Assembly (NCBI GenBank): GCA_027627225.1
Contig: CM051034.1
Span: 11,239,761 to 11,303,760, forward strand
DNA length: 64,000 nucleotides
DNA from: Congeria kusceri
Taxonomy: Eukaryota; Mollusca; Bivalvia; Myida; Dreissenidae
Direction of reading: 5' to 3'
Notes under the pieces: generated by a model
Database searches by the model: none
What the model saw: only the letters and a program-made list of their open reading frames with translations
What the model was told of the DNA's origin: nothing
Part shown: in pieces, positions 23,260 through 33,842 of the stretch
Layout of the letters: each line of letters opens with the position of its first letter
Numbering within the stretch: the stretch's first letter is position 1
Program-made: the position numbers and the translations under genes

Positions 23260-23930
23260 GATATTTGAAGTGTTGAAAATGCGTAGTACTAAATGACCAA
23301 ATTAACGCCAAAATATATGTGCGTGCAGTATCATTATTAGGGCTCTGTATCGGTAACAAAACATATACCTTCATTGAGATTGTTTTATTAGGTTTGCTGT
23401 AGCCTTGTATGAAGACGAGTTAAAAACTAAACAGATTTGACAGTTAGTTATATACTTATTAGTAAAAATATCAAAGGATAAATTGAATATTTAGTACTGT
23501 GTATATTGTATCGGTAATTCTGATCGATACAGAGCTATAATTAATACCCCATAACCATTAATGTGTTCGAATCATACATGTCTTTTTTCATCAAATACCC
23601 GTTTTAAGCTATTCTTAACTACATCGTCTTATATAAATGCATATAAAATATATTTCTTTTTGTTGTGATCAGTTAAAGATTTACTTGCAACGCTGTTTAT
23701 ATTCTTATTTCTTATTAAGGAACAGCCTATTTTCGAAACAATGACTGGCAACCTAATAGTCCAAGGGCCATTTATTACAAATTTGCGCCCTAAGCCAAAA
23801 GTGGTTTTAAATGAAAGGTACACATATGCTGATTTCAAAAACCTATTTTTTTTTAAATCCTCTTTAATAATGGCTGGCAATCAAAGATGGCCGCACATTT
23901 TTTTGATTTTACCCCATGTGTACTAAAAAC
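23260..23930. other. Non-coding AT-rich stretch
   Basis: A poly(A) run lies just upstream at about 23241. Overlapping open frames on both strands at 23629-23926 (61-83 codons) have no recognisable domain. Nothing else is seen. Confidence 0.4.
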
Positions 23931-24670
23931 CCTTTTATTTAGCAGCTATTATATTATTTTTAATATCTTTTCAATCAAACTAACTGAAGTGCTGTTATAT
24001 TTGATATAAGTAACATTTAATATGTTTCTGACTACTGTTGGAAAACACTTCAAGTTGGGTGTTTTTTCACATATCTGCTTTTCAATTGTTGCTAATTCTT
24101 TTTAAACAGTAAATTATTTAAACGATACCTACATCTATGTTTCATAAAAGTAAACCTCATTTTCGCAACAGGATGCTCTTAAAATACCGTGACACTGTTG
24201 TTAAAAGTAGGTGGGGTAAAATTGACCCCTGAATTTTAAAAACAACATCGTTTTTATTCTTGGATAAAATGGTATAATATAATAATGTTTAATATAACTT
24301 TACTATAATTTGTTTTTAATCAAACTAATAAAATTAATGTTATATTTGATATTTCTAACATTCGATATATTTTAACCACTGTTGGTATTTGTTTACAAAA
24401 GAAGAAATAAACTACCTAAATGTGTTGTTTTTGTTTGTGCAAATGTAGATTTTGAGTGTTACAAATTTTGATAAAAGATGATTAATACAATAAATATCAT
24501 TATAAACAACAACAATATCAATTTTTTATACAATTTAGCTACATTTGTTCAACCGGATACTCATAAATAACCATACTTTTGCTTTTGGAGTGGGGTAAAT
24601 TGACCTCAGAATTTCAAAAACGAGCTTATTTTCATTCTTAGTTGAAGTATGAACAACTGTGATAACACAT
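23930..24670 (+). repeat. Two-copy degenerate tandem repeat of about 380 bp
   Basis: Blocks at about 23980 and 24325 share GTTATATTTGATAT, TAACATT and ACTGTTGG. Blocks at about 24210 and 24590 share GTGGGGTAAA-TTGACC, GAATTT-AAAAAC and TTTT-ATTCTT. Orientation is the same, with period about 345-380 bp. Confidence 0.55.
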
Positions 24671-24684
24671 TTAAAATGTAATTG

Positions 24685-24775
24685 GTTGTGCCCCCGAAGG
24701 TGGGCATATTAAAATCTCCGTCCGTCTGTTCGTACGTAGGTCCGTCCGTCCGTTAGTCCGTCCAGCCAAGGTTAA
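24685..24775 (+). repeat. Fragment of a dispersed repeat with GTCCGTCC motif
   Basis: GTGCCCCCGAAGGTGGGCAT forms a small hairpin (TGCCC / GGGCA) followed by a GTCCGTC-rich run. It resembles the start of a repeat class common in bivalves; compare the hairpin plus CCGTTGTCCGTCGTGCG at 62279-62345. I see only this fragment. Confidence 0.4.
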
Positions 24776-25980
24776 AGTTTTTTATATAGTTCATTATCTT
24801 GAATACTAGTAAAATCAAAGGTATTTACTTGAAACTTAAAATACTTCTTTACTATAAAGGTCTCCACCAGGGAAAGCAACCCCCATAACTCGAAATTTAA
24901 AGCTGAAATACTCAATCGTTACAGACGCTTTATAGAGTAATGGCAATGCGTACACACCGATCAAAAACTGAACTATGCACGTTCGCGCAACGTATCCTGG
25001 ATAAACTACTTTTATGCTAGACTACGCACGACAAACTTTTATATTTGTTGATTTGTGCGAAATAATGGAAAAATTAATAAAATGAATAAGTTTAAAATTA
25101 CTCTTTCATAACTACTAACTATATTCCGACCAATTGCAGTTGCATGTGTGCAGTAAAAGGCAAACTAGTAAACCGTCTTAGTATAGAGGTATTAGTCTGT
25201 GGCGTGACCGCTGTTTATAGAATGAGAGCAACGGCTAAACCAGAATGAACCTGTGGTGGCAAAATGAAATTAAAAAACGCAACAATCAGGCAACAATCCG
25301 GCAACAATTCGTCAACACGAAGATGTAACACATCCATTTGTGGTCTCCTGTAAGTATTGTAGTGTTTCATATCTTGTCTTCTTGTTATATTTTCATTTGA
25401 TTTCTTTAACGTTTAACTTTTATTGCCTCATAAAACACAAGAGTTGTTTGCAAACATATGACTCGTGATTCATAATTACAGGTTTTGCAAGAAGACTAAT
25501 AGCACCACGTTATTGTTTCAATTAATCGTTTTTACTTACCAGATATCAATACATTTGTAAACCTACTTAGTATGTCATTTCATGTTTTGGCAATTCAGCA
25601 TTACATATGATATACGCACATTATAAAACGTTCATTTAATAACAATATTAATATTTTAATCAGGCTAGGCAATCCATTGGTCTTATGCTAACAGTAAAAG
25701 CTTGTTTCGGATATTGGACATAAAACAGACATCTTAAAGTGCAACTCCATACGTTTCCATTTACCGGTGCAAGTACACCCATTTTATCGATTACCTGCAT
25801 GTTCATTGAACTTCGAATCAAAGATCAGAATAAACAAGAACTGAACATCATAATTTATTGACTTGTGAATTACAAGATCATCATCATGACATTCTTGACG
25901 GATTGCGTTGCTATGTTGTAAATCATATGTAATTTGATGTAAAATAAAAGCACAATTTAGTTTCGTTCTCATTATATCCT
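24776..25980. other. Non-coding stretch between repeated units
   Basis: No gene is seen. 25740-25765 carries CAACTCCATACGTTTCCATTTAC, shared with 18161, so the end of this stretch belongs to the repeated unit. The rest is unassigned AT-rich sequence. Confidence 0.4.
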
Positions 25981-26562
25981 CACCACCATCATCAGTTTTA
26001 TCATCGTTTTTTTACATTCGTACATGTATCATACAATATTTCATTTAGTACTTAATTGCCCCCCCCCCCCCTCAACGTACATTCACATTTAATTTTCGAA
26101 TCTCGAAAATGTGTTGATAACTTGTGGTCAGCGTTAAATGTAACTATGAAATCGCCGTGCAAAAGCCTCATAGATAAAATCCTGAAGCACAAATCTGTGC
26201 TGCCCATAAGGGCTCAATTAAGCTCCTTGAGATCCCTCGTCAATCGCTCAAATGATACTTGATCAAGTATTTGACGAAGTATGTTAAACGTTTACATACC
26301 CAATAACCCGTGATATGCGCCCATAGCAACGGCGAATCAATATTAGTTGTAAATTATGAATTCCACATTGCTTGCAAAGTCAAGTATAGCTAATTGTTCC
26401 GTCACGATCTACATAAAATAAACAGTTCTCTTGGCACGTTTTGCACGGAAAAGGGAATATAAAGTTTCCAAGGTGTGTTGTCGTGCCAGTCGTATCTGGA
26501 TAGAAATCGGAGAACGTCAGAAAGTATATAAATATCGTTTATTTACAGTACGATGCTTCGTA

Positions 26563-27020
26563 TATTGCAATAGTGTCGCCTAATGTTGTATATTGCAATA
26601 GTGTCGCCTAATGTTGTATATTGCAATAGTGTCGCCTAATGTCTTATATTGCAATAGTGTCGCCTAATGTTGTATATTGCAATAGTGTCGCCTAATGTTG
26701 TATATTGCAATAGTGACGCCTAATGTTGTATATTGCAATAGTGTCGCCTAATGTTGTATATTGCAATAGTGTCGCCTAATGTTGTATATTGCAATAGTGT
26801 CGACTAATGTTGTATATTGCAATAGTGTCGCCTAATGTTGTATATTGCAATAGTGTCGCCTAATGTTGTATATTGCAATACTGTCGCCTAATGTTGTATA
26901 TTGCAATAGTGTCGCCTAATGTTGTATATTGCAATAGTGTCGCCTAATGTTATTGGTCGATATTGCAATAGTGTCGCCTAATGTTGTATATTGCAATAGT
27001 GTCGCCTAATGTTATTGGTC
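26563..27020 (+). repeat. 28-bp minisatellite, about 16 units
   Basis: The unit TATTGCAATAGTGTCGCCTA plus ATGTTGTA repeats with a 28-bp period from 26563; units 1-14 fall on exact 28-bp steps. Units 14 and 16 end ATGTTATTGGTCGAT instead of ATGTTGTA, which is the sequence bordering the single ancestral unit in U1 (19765) and U3 (29830). The end of the array was therefore itself duplicated. Only point variants are seen elsewhere. Confidence 0.95.
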
Positions 27021-27423
27021 GATATAACAGTGTTGGCACACACCAGACACAATACTTTTTATTACATGTATTTTCAAGTGAGCTGGTTAAATGTCTTTTG
27101 TCGAGTTAAGGCATATATTTCATTAGCTGATAAAATGATTTAAAACTAACAATTTTACCTAACCGTTGGTTTCCAATACATTTATATGTTCCAATGTATT
27201 AAATAGGTAACTCATTGCACAAGTTTGATACGGAAATCGTATTTTCATCATATGAATTATTGCTGTTCCCTCAGTCATGACCAATGGCTATTAAACACGA
27301 TTCTAAGAAGTTAAGAATGCAAATAGCTTTGAAATGGCGTAAGACAGAATTAGACAGGTTGCAAACATATATCGAATTTCAGAAATATTCAAAATTTCTT
27401 GACCAGTCCAGAGGGACAGCAGG

Positions 27424-27741
27424 GTGGACAGAAAAGGGATCAAGATTCTGCACTCTTCTATTTTGCTCTGCATCTTTTCCTGCATGTATATATGCGTACT
27501 GAGTAAGAGTGCTATGTCTTTTATGAAGAAAACAAAATTCCCACTTAATCCAGATCTGCACAAGCCAAGTGACATAAAATGTAACAAGCGATATTATAGT
27601 AGGTATGTTTTAGTAATTTTATTGGGCACAGCGACTGCATTTTCATTGATTGGTATGCGTCCTGTGGCAATATATTACCATGACTATGGTAATATATTAT
27701 ACATTAATATGGATATACAATGTAGAGAACACATATTGTAA
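27424..27741 (+). pseudogene. Possible relic exon with membrane-segment coding, copy in U2
   Basis: A 105-codon open frame, the best-preserved of three homologous copies. It has a hydrophobic stretch ILLCIFSCMYICVLSKSAM (about residues 13-31), then a second one, YVLVILLGTATAFSL. Its upstream sequence has pyrimidine-poor AG sites that could be weak splice acceptors. Homologous frames in U1 and U3 are broken. I do not recognise the protein, and translation is not implied. Confidence 0.3.
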
Positions 27742-29280
27742 TATAATATATGATATTGCGAATGCGTTGTTACATCACAGTAATGATATCTAATAGCAGA
27801 TGATGTGCGCACGATATATCGAAATATTTGTTCTTCTCACTCGGTCCGATAATTACAGTCATTTGAGTCTGTTTTCGTTCAAATTGTTGACAATACTAGT
27901 TGTATGTACGGATGACGTCGTGTGAGAATAATAGTCTAGGTAAATAACCGTGTTCTTTGAAAAATTGTGTTTTTTAACAAATTGTTTTTTTAACATCAAA
28001 AAGGTTTAACAAATATCGATCGACATGTACACAAAATTAATGTTACTCGCAATTATTAAGCATACAATAATATGCAGTACGCTGTTTCATTTGACGAGTA
28101 GTCATGTTTTATCTAAAGTAACCCCATATAGGTCGCCCTAATCGTTAGCTCGCGACAGTTTCCAGTGTAGACCATGTCTGATAATTATTGTGGTAATAAT
28201 TGCTCATTTAGGGCACACGTTAGTATACATAATCAAGTTGTGCTTTTGTGCGAGACAATTCTGCATTTGTATGCTTCGTAAGGCCTCGCCAATCACTGTT
28301 AAATATGCGAACGATCCGTTTGCACAGCATCATGGGATGATGGCGTTATTGTGATATTTGCGTGTCAGCAAAACTACTTTCATCGGTGGAGTCGTCAACT
28401 CCCATATGACGTTTCCATGTGCATTAATTACATTGATCTGCCATTAGTATTCCGCATTAAAAATTCCCCCATTGTTCCATCACGTCCAGCGTTTTAGCAA
28501 TCAGTTCACTGTTTACTAGTATATTGGTTGTATAAATTTAGAGGACTTAGATTCCGCAGAGATAAAATATTATCCCGAAGACTCTGTAACTTAAGTTAAT
28601 TATTAAAAAAATTATGAAAGTAATACTAGTTCTGATATCCTCATCTTAGTCCGCAACAATAGCGACAAAATTTAACATGTTCTAAATTTCTAACCACAAT
28701 TAGTTATGCTATTCTAAAAGAAATGGTTCCGATTCAGGAAAATATTACATGGAGGTTTAATAATTCACTAAATACATCTTAAATGCATATCGTACCTTTG
28801 AATGCCACGCAAATATATGTTGCCGAGTGCACATCATTCAACTGATATATAATATATGTGAAAACGCATTTTGCAACAGAAAAATTAAGTCTATTATTTC
28901 TTATTTAAATGTAAATGTCTTATATCGATGGACGTGTTGTATTTTCCCTATATTATATGTGTTTCTCTTCTGTTTTCATAATGGAGTTCTTAAACATCAG
29001 TAGTCATAATGCCTTTTAAACAACTGAAAGTCATCACTTAATCAGTTATTAATGTAAAAAAAGGCGTCATCTGTCGTGCGAATCTGAATCCGATTAATTA
29101 CTGACGATTGCATGACATTAACGGAGCATGTCGATTGTAAACCTGAAAAATAGTCAATAAAAGATATTTCATTTACATAAATGATTAAACTATTAGTTTA
29201 ACACTGCTGTCTCGAATTCGTAGCCAACTATGCAACTATAAAAGAGTATTCGTAGTGTCTAAAATGCGAAGTAATAAATG

Positions 29281-29450
29281 AAGAAAATACCACTAAAAAA
29301 TATGTGCATGCACGAAATGACAACCAGATGTATTATTATCCATTCATGTATCCGAAGCATTATACGTGAACATGTTGTTTTTTTCATCAAAATCCGCATC
29401 AAAACATTGTTCTTACAGACATTGATTTCTATATATTGTGACCATTACGG
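29281..29450. other. Junction between units U2 and U3
   Basis: About 170 bp of unmatched sequence lies between the F-module end of U2 and the first recognisable U3 block (GTCAATCGCTCAAATGATACT, 29476). It shows the units are close to head-to-tail. Confidence 0.45.
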
Positions 29451-31255
29451 GCCCATCGGAACACAATCTAAGCCCTTGTCAATCGCTCAAATGATACTTT
29501 ATCAAGTATTTGATGAAGCCTGTTAAACATGTGCATACCTAAAACCCAGTACATGCACCCATTACTACGGCGACTCAATATTAGTCGTAAATTATTAATT
29601 CCACATTGCTTGCAAACACCCGTATAACAATTTGTTCCGTCGCGATCTACCCGGTATATGAAATTTTCAATTTTCTTGGTACGTTTTGCACGGAAAAGAG
29701 AATATCAGATCTCCACGGTGTGTGTTGTTTTGCCAGTCGTACCTGGATAGGAACCTGAGAACGTCAACAAGTATATAAATATCGTTTATTTACAGTACGA
29801 TGTTTCGTATAACTACCGTTTGCAATAGTGTAGCCTTTATGTTATTGGTCGATATAACAGTCTTGGCACACCAGGCATAATACTTTTAAGTACGTGTATT
29901 TAAATTGAGCTGGGTAAATGTCTTTTGTCGAGTTAAGGCATATATTTGCTTGGTTGATAATATGATTTTAAGCTTACAATGTTTCCAAACTGTGTGTTTC
30001 TAATACATTTATATGCTCCAATATATTAAACAGGTACATGTAATTCATTGCACGAATTATATACGGTAATCTTCACGATGACTAGTGTTAAACACTGAAT
30101 GACACTTCGTGCATTTTCCTCTTTAAATGAATTAAAATTTATTGTCATAAAAAAATACATAATGAAACAAAAGTGTTAGCTAAAAAAACACGATGACGTT
30201 TGTACAACATGTGTGTTATAAGTGCCAATGTTCTGTTTAATCAGTAAGCGTATTTTGTCCATCATACCGGTATATATCATTATTATATACGGCTGTTCCA
30301 TCAGTCATGACCAATGGCTGTAAAACACGATTCTAAGAAGTTAAGTATGCAAATAGCTTTTGAAATGGCGGTGAGACAGAAATAGACAGCTATCAATATA
30401 TAATTTCTCTCATGTTTAATGGTTTAAAATTTACCACATAATAGTGGTTAAATTTATGAGCTTTTTTAAAACTCATTTGGATCGTGATATCACCATAGTT
30501 ACGAATAATTCATAGATTCAAACGCGTGTCACGCGTGTCACGTGTGACAACAATGTGGAACTATCTATCTCCATTTTCTCTCAATGATTTTATCATATAT
30601 TAATACGTATATTACTCTATCGTTGTGATTCTAATTTCCAGGCAGTGCTTAAAATCAAAATAACTAAAAAAGCAACCATTCAATAAAATCTTCTTGTTTT
30701 ACTCACATACGCATGAAATTACATCAGGTGATACATAATTATATGACTGTAATTGTTATATGTGAAAGCGGTTGTGGTTGAGTTATTGTTTTATTTTAAG
30801 ATTTTTCGTATTTTCTGATTATCTTTCTTTAGAAGTACTTATATATTTGAAAGGAACAATATAATACCATGTTTGATTCATGATTTTAATATAGGTGACA
30901 TTAATAGTTTTAGTAAATGTGAGAAGGCATTATCTACTTATGGAAAAATCTTTGATCACAAATGACACATGGTTTTGCTAAAAAGATGCAGGGAATAACA
31001 CAGGACCAATTTTGTGACATAATTTGGTAAATTACAGTTTTGTCTATGTAATGTTTCTCATTGAGATTTTTTTTTATAGCCTATTCATTTGTCTTTGAAT
31101 ATTTGCAAACAAATTTTGAATTTCAAAAGACATTCAAAATTTCTTGACCCACCCAGATAGGCAGTACTCAGTATGGGTGGACAAAATGTGGATCACGGTG
31201 CTGAACCCTGCTATTTTGCTCTGCATCTTTGCCTATATATGTAATATAATATGCT

Positions 31256-31509
31256 GCGTGTCGTGGGAAAACCGGGCTTAATGCATGTGCGTAAAGTGTC
31301 GTCCCGGATCAGCCTGTACAGTCCGAACAGGCTAATCCGGGACGACACTTTCCGCCTACAGTGGATTTATGTTTAGAAGTGACTTCCTTGAAACAGAAAA
31401 TACGACAAATGCGGAAAATGTCGTCCCGGATCAGCCTGTGTAGACTACACAGGCTGATCCTGACGACACTGTACGGACGTGCATTAAGCCCGGTTTTCCC
31501 ACGACACGC
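31256..31509. mobile_element. Foldback element (long copy) with internal cruciform-forming stems
   Basis: Termini are inverted repeats: GCGTGTCGTGGGAAAACCGG at the left, and the same 20 bases on the other strand at the right, continuing through GCTTAATGCA-GT-CGTA. Two further internal palindromes are present. Near 31301-31347 GTCGTCCCGGATCAGCCTGT pairs with ACAGGCTAATCCGGGACGAC. Near 31421-31468 a second copy pairs around GTAGACTAC. It is non-coding. I recall it as abundant in heterodont bivalves, which supports the host assignment. Confidence 0.85.
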
Positions 31510-31648
31510 CTCGTATATTATATTGGCATGTTGCAGTACCATTCAAGGTTTACGGACTGTAACAAATAATGGCAGTTTACCGAATGTGGTGTGAATGCGT
31601 TATTACATCACAGGAATTATTTCCAAAAGCAGATGATGTGTTGACAAT

Positions 31649-32353
31649 ACAGTCGAAACGCGATACTACGAAATGACGGGATACTACGAATCGCGATACT
31701 ACGAAATGACGGGATACTGCGAATCGCGATACTACGAAATGACGGGATACTACGAATAAAGGCAGCCGGTCCCGTCCGTTTTCCTTATATTTTTAACTAC
31801 AAAAAGATGCGATACTACGAATTCGCGATACTACGAAAGATGCGTTACTACGAACAAATTTTCCGGTCCCATCATAAGGTTTGTATTGAAATGTTAACGC
31901 GATACTACGAATCATATTGGCAAGGAGACGTTTCACACCTTCTCAGCAAAGTTTTCACACCTCTGCCCAGTCAGACACCTAGCCTGTTTGTTTGCACCGT
32001 GGACAAAGATAGCTGTTAACAAATTTATTAACCATTTAAAGCCACTTTTAATGATGCAGTGTGAGATTTTTGCGTTTGTCTAAATGACTTTCGTGTATGT
32101 CATTGCGAATTCGATTACTGTGCGTGGAATGATTTCATATGTTTTATTTATTTATAATGCGATGCATACACAATTGTAATTTCAACTGCAATTACTTTAA
32201 TAATGCTCATTGACGCTACGACATGACGCAAATTAAAGTAAGAAAAAATACGTTAATATTGTAATTTCCGAAAGATGCGATACTACGAAAAACGCGATAC
32301 TACGAACAAATCAGGGTCTCCCGTGACTATTCGTAGTATCGCGTTTCGACTGT
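31649..32353. mobile_element. TA-flanked inverted-repeat element (pogo/mariner-like MITE) with an internal motif array
   Basis: Left terminus ACAGTCGAAACGCGATACTA; the right terminus is its inverted copy, matching through about 27 bp (…CTACGAA). Both are flanked by TA, and U1 shows the empty site (TTATATTATAAAACCCAG near 20598). CAGT termini with TA duplications are typical of Tc1/mariner/pogo derivatives. The motif GATACTACGAA occurs 11 times exactly, plus variants. It includes three 33-bp tandem units next to the left end (31660-31758) and scattered single copies. The open frame at 31807-32019 is only a reading of these repeats. Confidence 0.85.
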
Positions 32354-32455
32354 AGTATAAAACCCAGTTCACGTACGTCGAAATGTTCGTTCTTCTCACA
32401 CGGTCCGATAATTACAGTCATTTGAACCTGTTTACGTCAACATGTTTTATTTCTC

Positions 32456-32461
32456 GACATT
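32456..32461 (-). terminator. Candidate poly(A) signal for the GPCR
   Basis: TTTATT on the plus strand reads AATAAA on the minus strand, about 220 bp beyond the GPCR stop codon. It lies within copy U3 of the large repeat, so it may be fortuitous. Confidence 0.3.
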
Positions 32462-32678
32462 TACACAAGATCAATATAACTCGCTATTAATGAAAAACAT
32501 AAAAATATGCAAAACACAGTTTAATTTTACAAGTAGTTTGATGTAAGGTAGTCCCATATAAGGTCATCATAATCGTTCCTCGCACAAGTTGGAGGAGTAT
32601 CCAGAAAATTACACACACAGAAAGAAATAAATTAACATCTTGGAAATGGATTTAAATACATGTACTTGCTATAAAATA

Positions 32679-33842
32679 TCATGTAAAACACAGACATTTC
32701 ACAGAAGTTGACTTTAAATACAAATAAGGATTTAAAACAGAATTTGCGTACCCAAGCCATGTTACAACTATCCAAACATAATGCGGCACTCGGTAGTTCA
32801 CCAATGGTTCCAGCTGATGAGTAATAAAAAATGGTAACCAACAAGCAAGTAAGCACAAGGACATAACTAAAATCATTCGCGCCAGTTTCGTACCAAAATG
32901 GCGGCGGTTACGACTCCCGCGTGTGGTACTTATGTTGACAAGTTTGTCAAATATTTTCCTCCTCTTTTCTATTGCATTCAAGGTAAATCGGTTGCATATT
33001 AATGTGAACATTGCGGGGATAAAATATGAATAAATAGTTGTAGCAACAGTATAGGGTAGGTTTGAAACTAACTCACAGGACTTAGTTTCTAAAATTATGC
33101 ACCCGTACACTTGTTCAATATTTTTCACATTAAGTTGGTTTTGAATAACTCCAAAAGAAATTGCAGCAGGCAATAGCCAACAAACAACAAATAGTGGAAC
33201 GGAGGCTCGGGCCTTGAACCAATAACCATGCTGGAAGGGTTTACAAAGGGCCAAACACCTATCTAAAGCTAGAATACAGATGTGGTAAACAGACGACGTG
33301 CATAACATGACATCAAGGCTGTTTCCAATGTTGCATAAGACATAACCAAAAATCGAAAAGCTGTCATACATCAAACCAAATATCCTAAAAGGCACGACAG
33401 CGGTACCAATCAAAAGATCACAGATAGCAAGAGATAACAGCACAGCTCGTGTAAATGATTTTAATTTTGGTGCGCGGTAGATACAAATCATCGCCGACAC
33501 ATTAAGGACAATGGACGCAACAGGAAGAATGATAAAGCATATTCCTAATATCTGCGCGGCACCGTGGTGGAACCCCCATGGCTTATCGTTGCATACGTAT
33601 GACCAGTCGTCGTTCGAAAATCCAGGTGTCGTTGTGGAAAAATTTTCAAACGTTAGTGGTTCGCCAGAAGACGTAACAGATAAGTTGCCGTTTTCGGAGC
33701 CGACTAGAGTGGTTGATTCTGTTATAAACTCCAGTTTTGATGACGTGGTGGTAAACCAACGACTGAGTCCCGTGGTGCTTGAATCATTTCCAAATTCGAA
33801 CGGTCTACTATCAATGTCATTGGACACACTGGTGGCATTCAT
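32679..33842 (-). CDS. Class A (rhodopsin-family) G-protein-coupled receptor, biogenic-amine type
   Basis: A 387-residue seven-helix receptor in one exon. The N-terminal tail (1-94) is Ser/Thr-rich with sequons at N2, N19, N53 and N67. TM1 has N114 (1.50) and TM2 D142 (2.50). C170 (3.25) probably pairs with C248 or C256 in loop 2. D177 (3.32) is the amine-binding Asp of aminergic receptors. Other landmarks are W222 (4.50), P276 (5.50), CWLPFF in TM6, and W-x-GYANSVLNPYLY in TM7, the aminergic TM7 signature. The DRY motif is DRC (194-196), which may affect coupling or basal activity. Loop 3 is short and basic. Helix 8 lacks the usual FR and the tail ends KCLCFT soon after NPYLY, so the tail is short or continues in another exon. 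The ATG at 33842 is the first after an in-frame stop. Serotonin, octopamine/tyramine, trace-amine and histamine-H2 types are all possible; the ligand is unknown. Confidence 0.92.
   Translation of the reverse strand: MNATSVSNDIDSRPFEFGNDSSTTGLSRWFTTTSSKLEFITESTTLVGSENGNLSVTSSGEPLTFENFSTTTPGFSNDDWSYVCNDKPWGFHHGAAQILGICFIILPVASIVLNVSAMICIYRAPKLKSFTRAVLLSLAICDLLIGTAVVPFRIFGLMYDSFSIFGYVLCNIGNSLDVMLCTSSVYHICILALDRCLALCKPFQHGYWFKARASVPLFVVCWLLPAAISFGVIQNQLNVKNIEQVYGCIILETKSCELVSNLPYTVATTIYSYFIPAMFTLICNRFTLNAIEKRRKIFDKLVNISTTRGSRNRRHFGTKLARMILVMSLCLLACWLPFFITHQLEPLVNYRVPHYVWIVVTWLGYANSVLNPYLYLKSTSVKCLCFT

Larger units (their letters stand above)
19165..23260 (+). repeat. Copy U1 of the large repeated unit
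   Basis: The best reference copy, with all modules in order: poly-C tract (19205), ATGAAATCGCCGTGCAAA (19321), TCAATCGCTCAAA, CCGTCACGATCTACATAAAATAA (19576), GCCAGTCGTGTCTGGATAGG (19662), GTATATAAATATCGTTTATT, GAGAAGGCATTATC (19903), TTCAAAATTTCTTGACCAG (20125), CACTCGGTCCGATAATTACAG, GGTTGGAGGAGTATC (21026), the G module (21.15-21.56), and the F module from 21840 with an expanded 59-bp minisatellite near its end. Confidence 0.8.
25980..29280 (+). repeat. Copy U2 of the large repeated unit
   Basis: Same landmark order as U1: poly-C (26058), ATGAAATCGCCGTGCAAA (26146), CGTCACGATCTACATAAAATAA (26400), GCCAGTCGT-TCTGGATAG, TTCAAAATTTCTTGACCAG (27387), CACTCGGTCCGATAATTACAG (27838), and the F module from 28200. 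The G module (about 700 bp, U1 21.03-21.73) is missing. A 28-bp minisatellite has expanded at 26563-27020. Confidence 0.8.
29450..32665 (+). repeat. Copy U3 of the large repeated unit
   Basis: Begins in the TCAATCGCTCAAATGATAC block (29478), then GCCAGTCGTACCTGGATAGG (29731), GTATATAAATATCGTTTATTTAC (29771), ACACGATTCTAAGAAGTTAAG (30326), GAGAAGGCATTATC (30921), TTCAAAATTTCTTGACC (31133), CGGTCCGATAATTACAG (32401), and GGAGGAGTATCCAGAAAAT-ACACAC near 32592. It ends next to the GPCR gene. It carries two unit-specific insertions (31256-31509 and 31649-32353) and lacks the F module. Confidence 0.75.
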
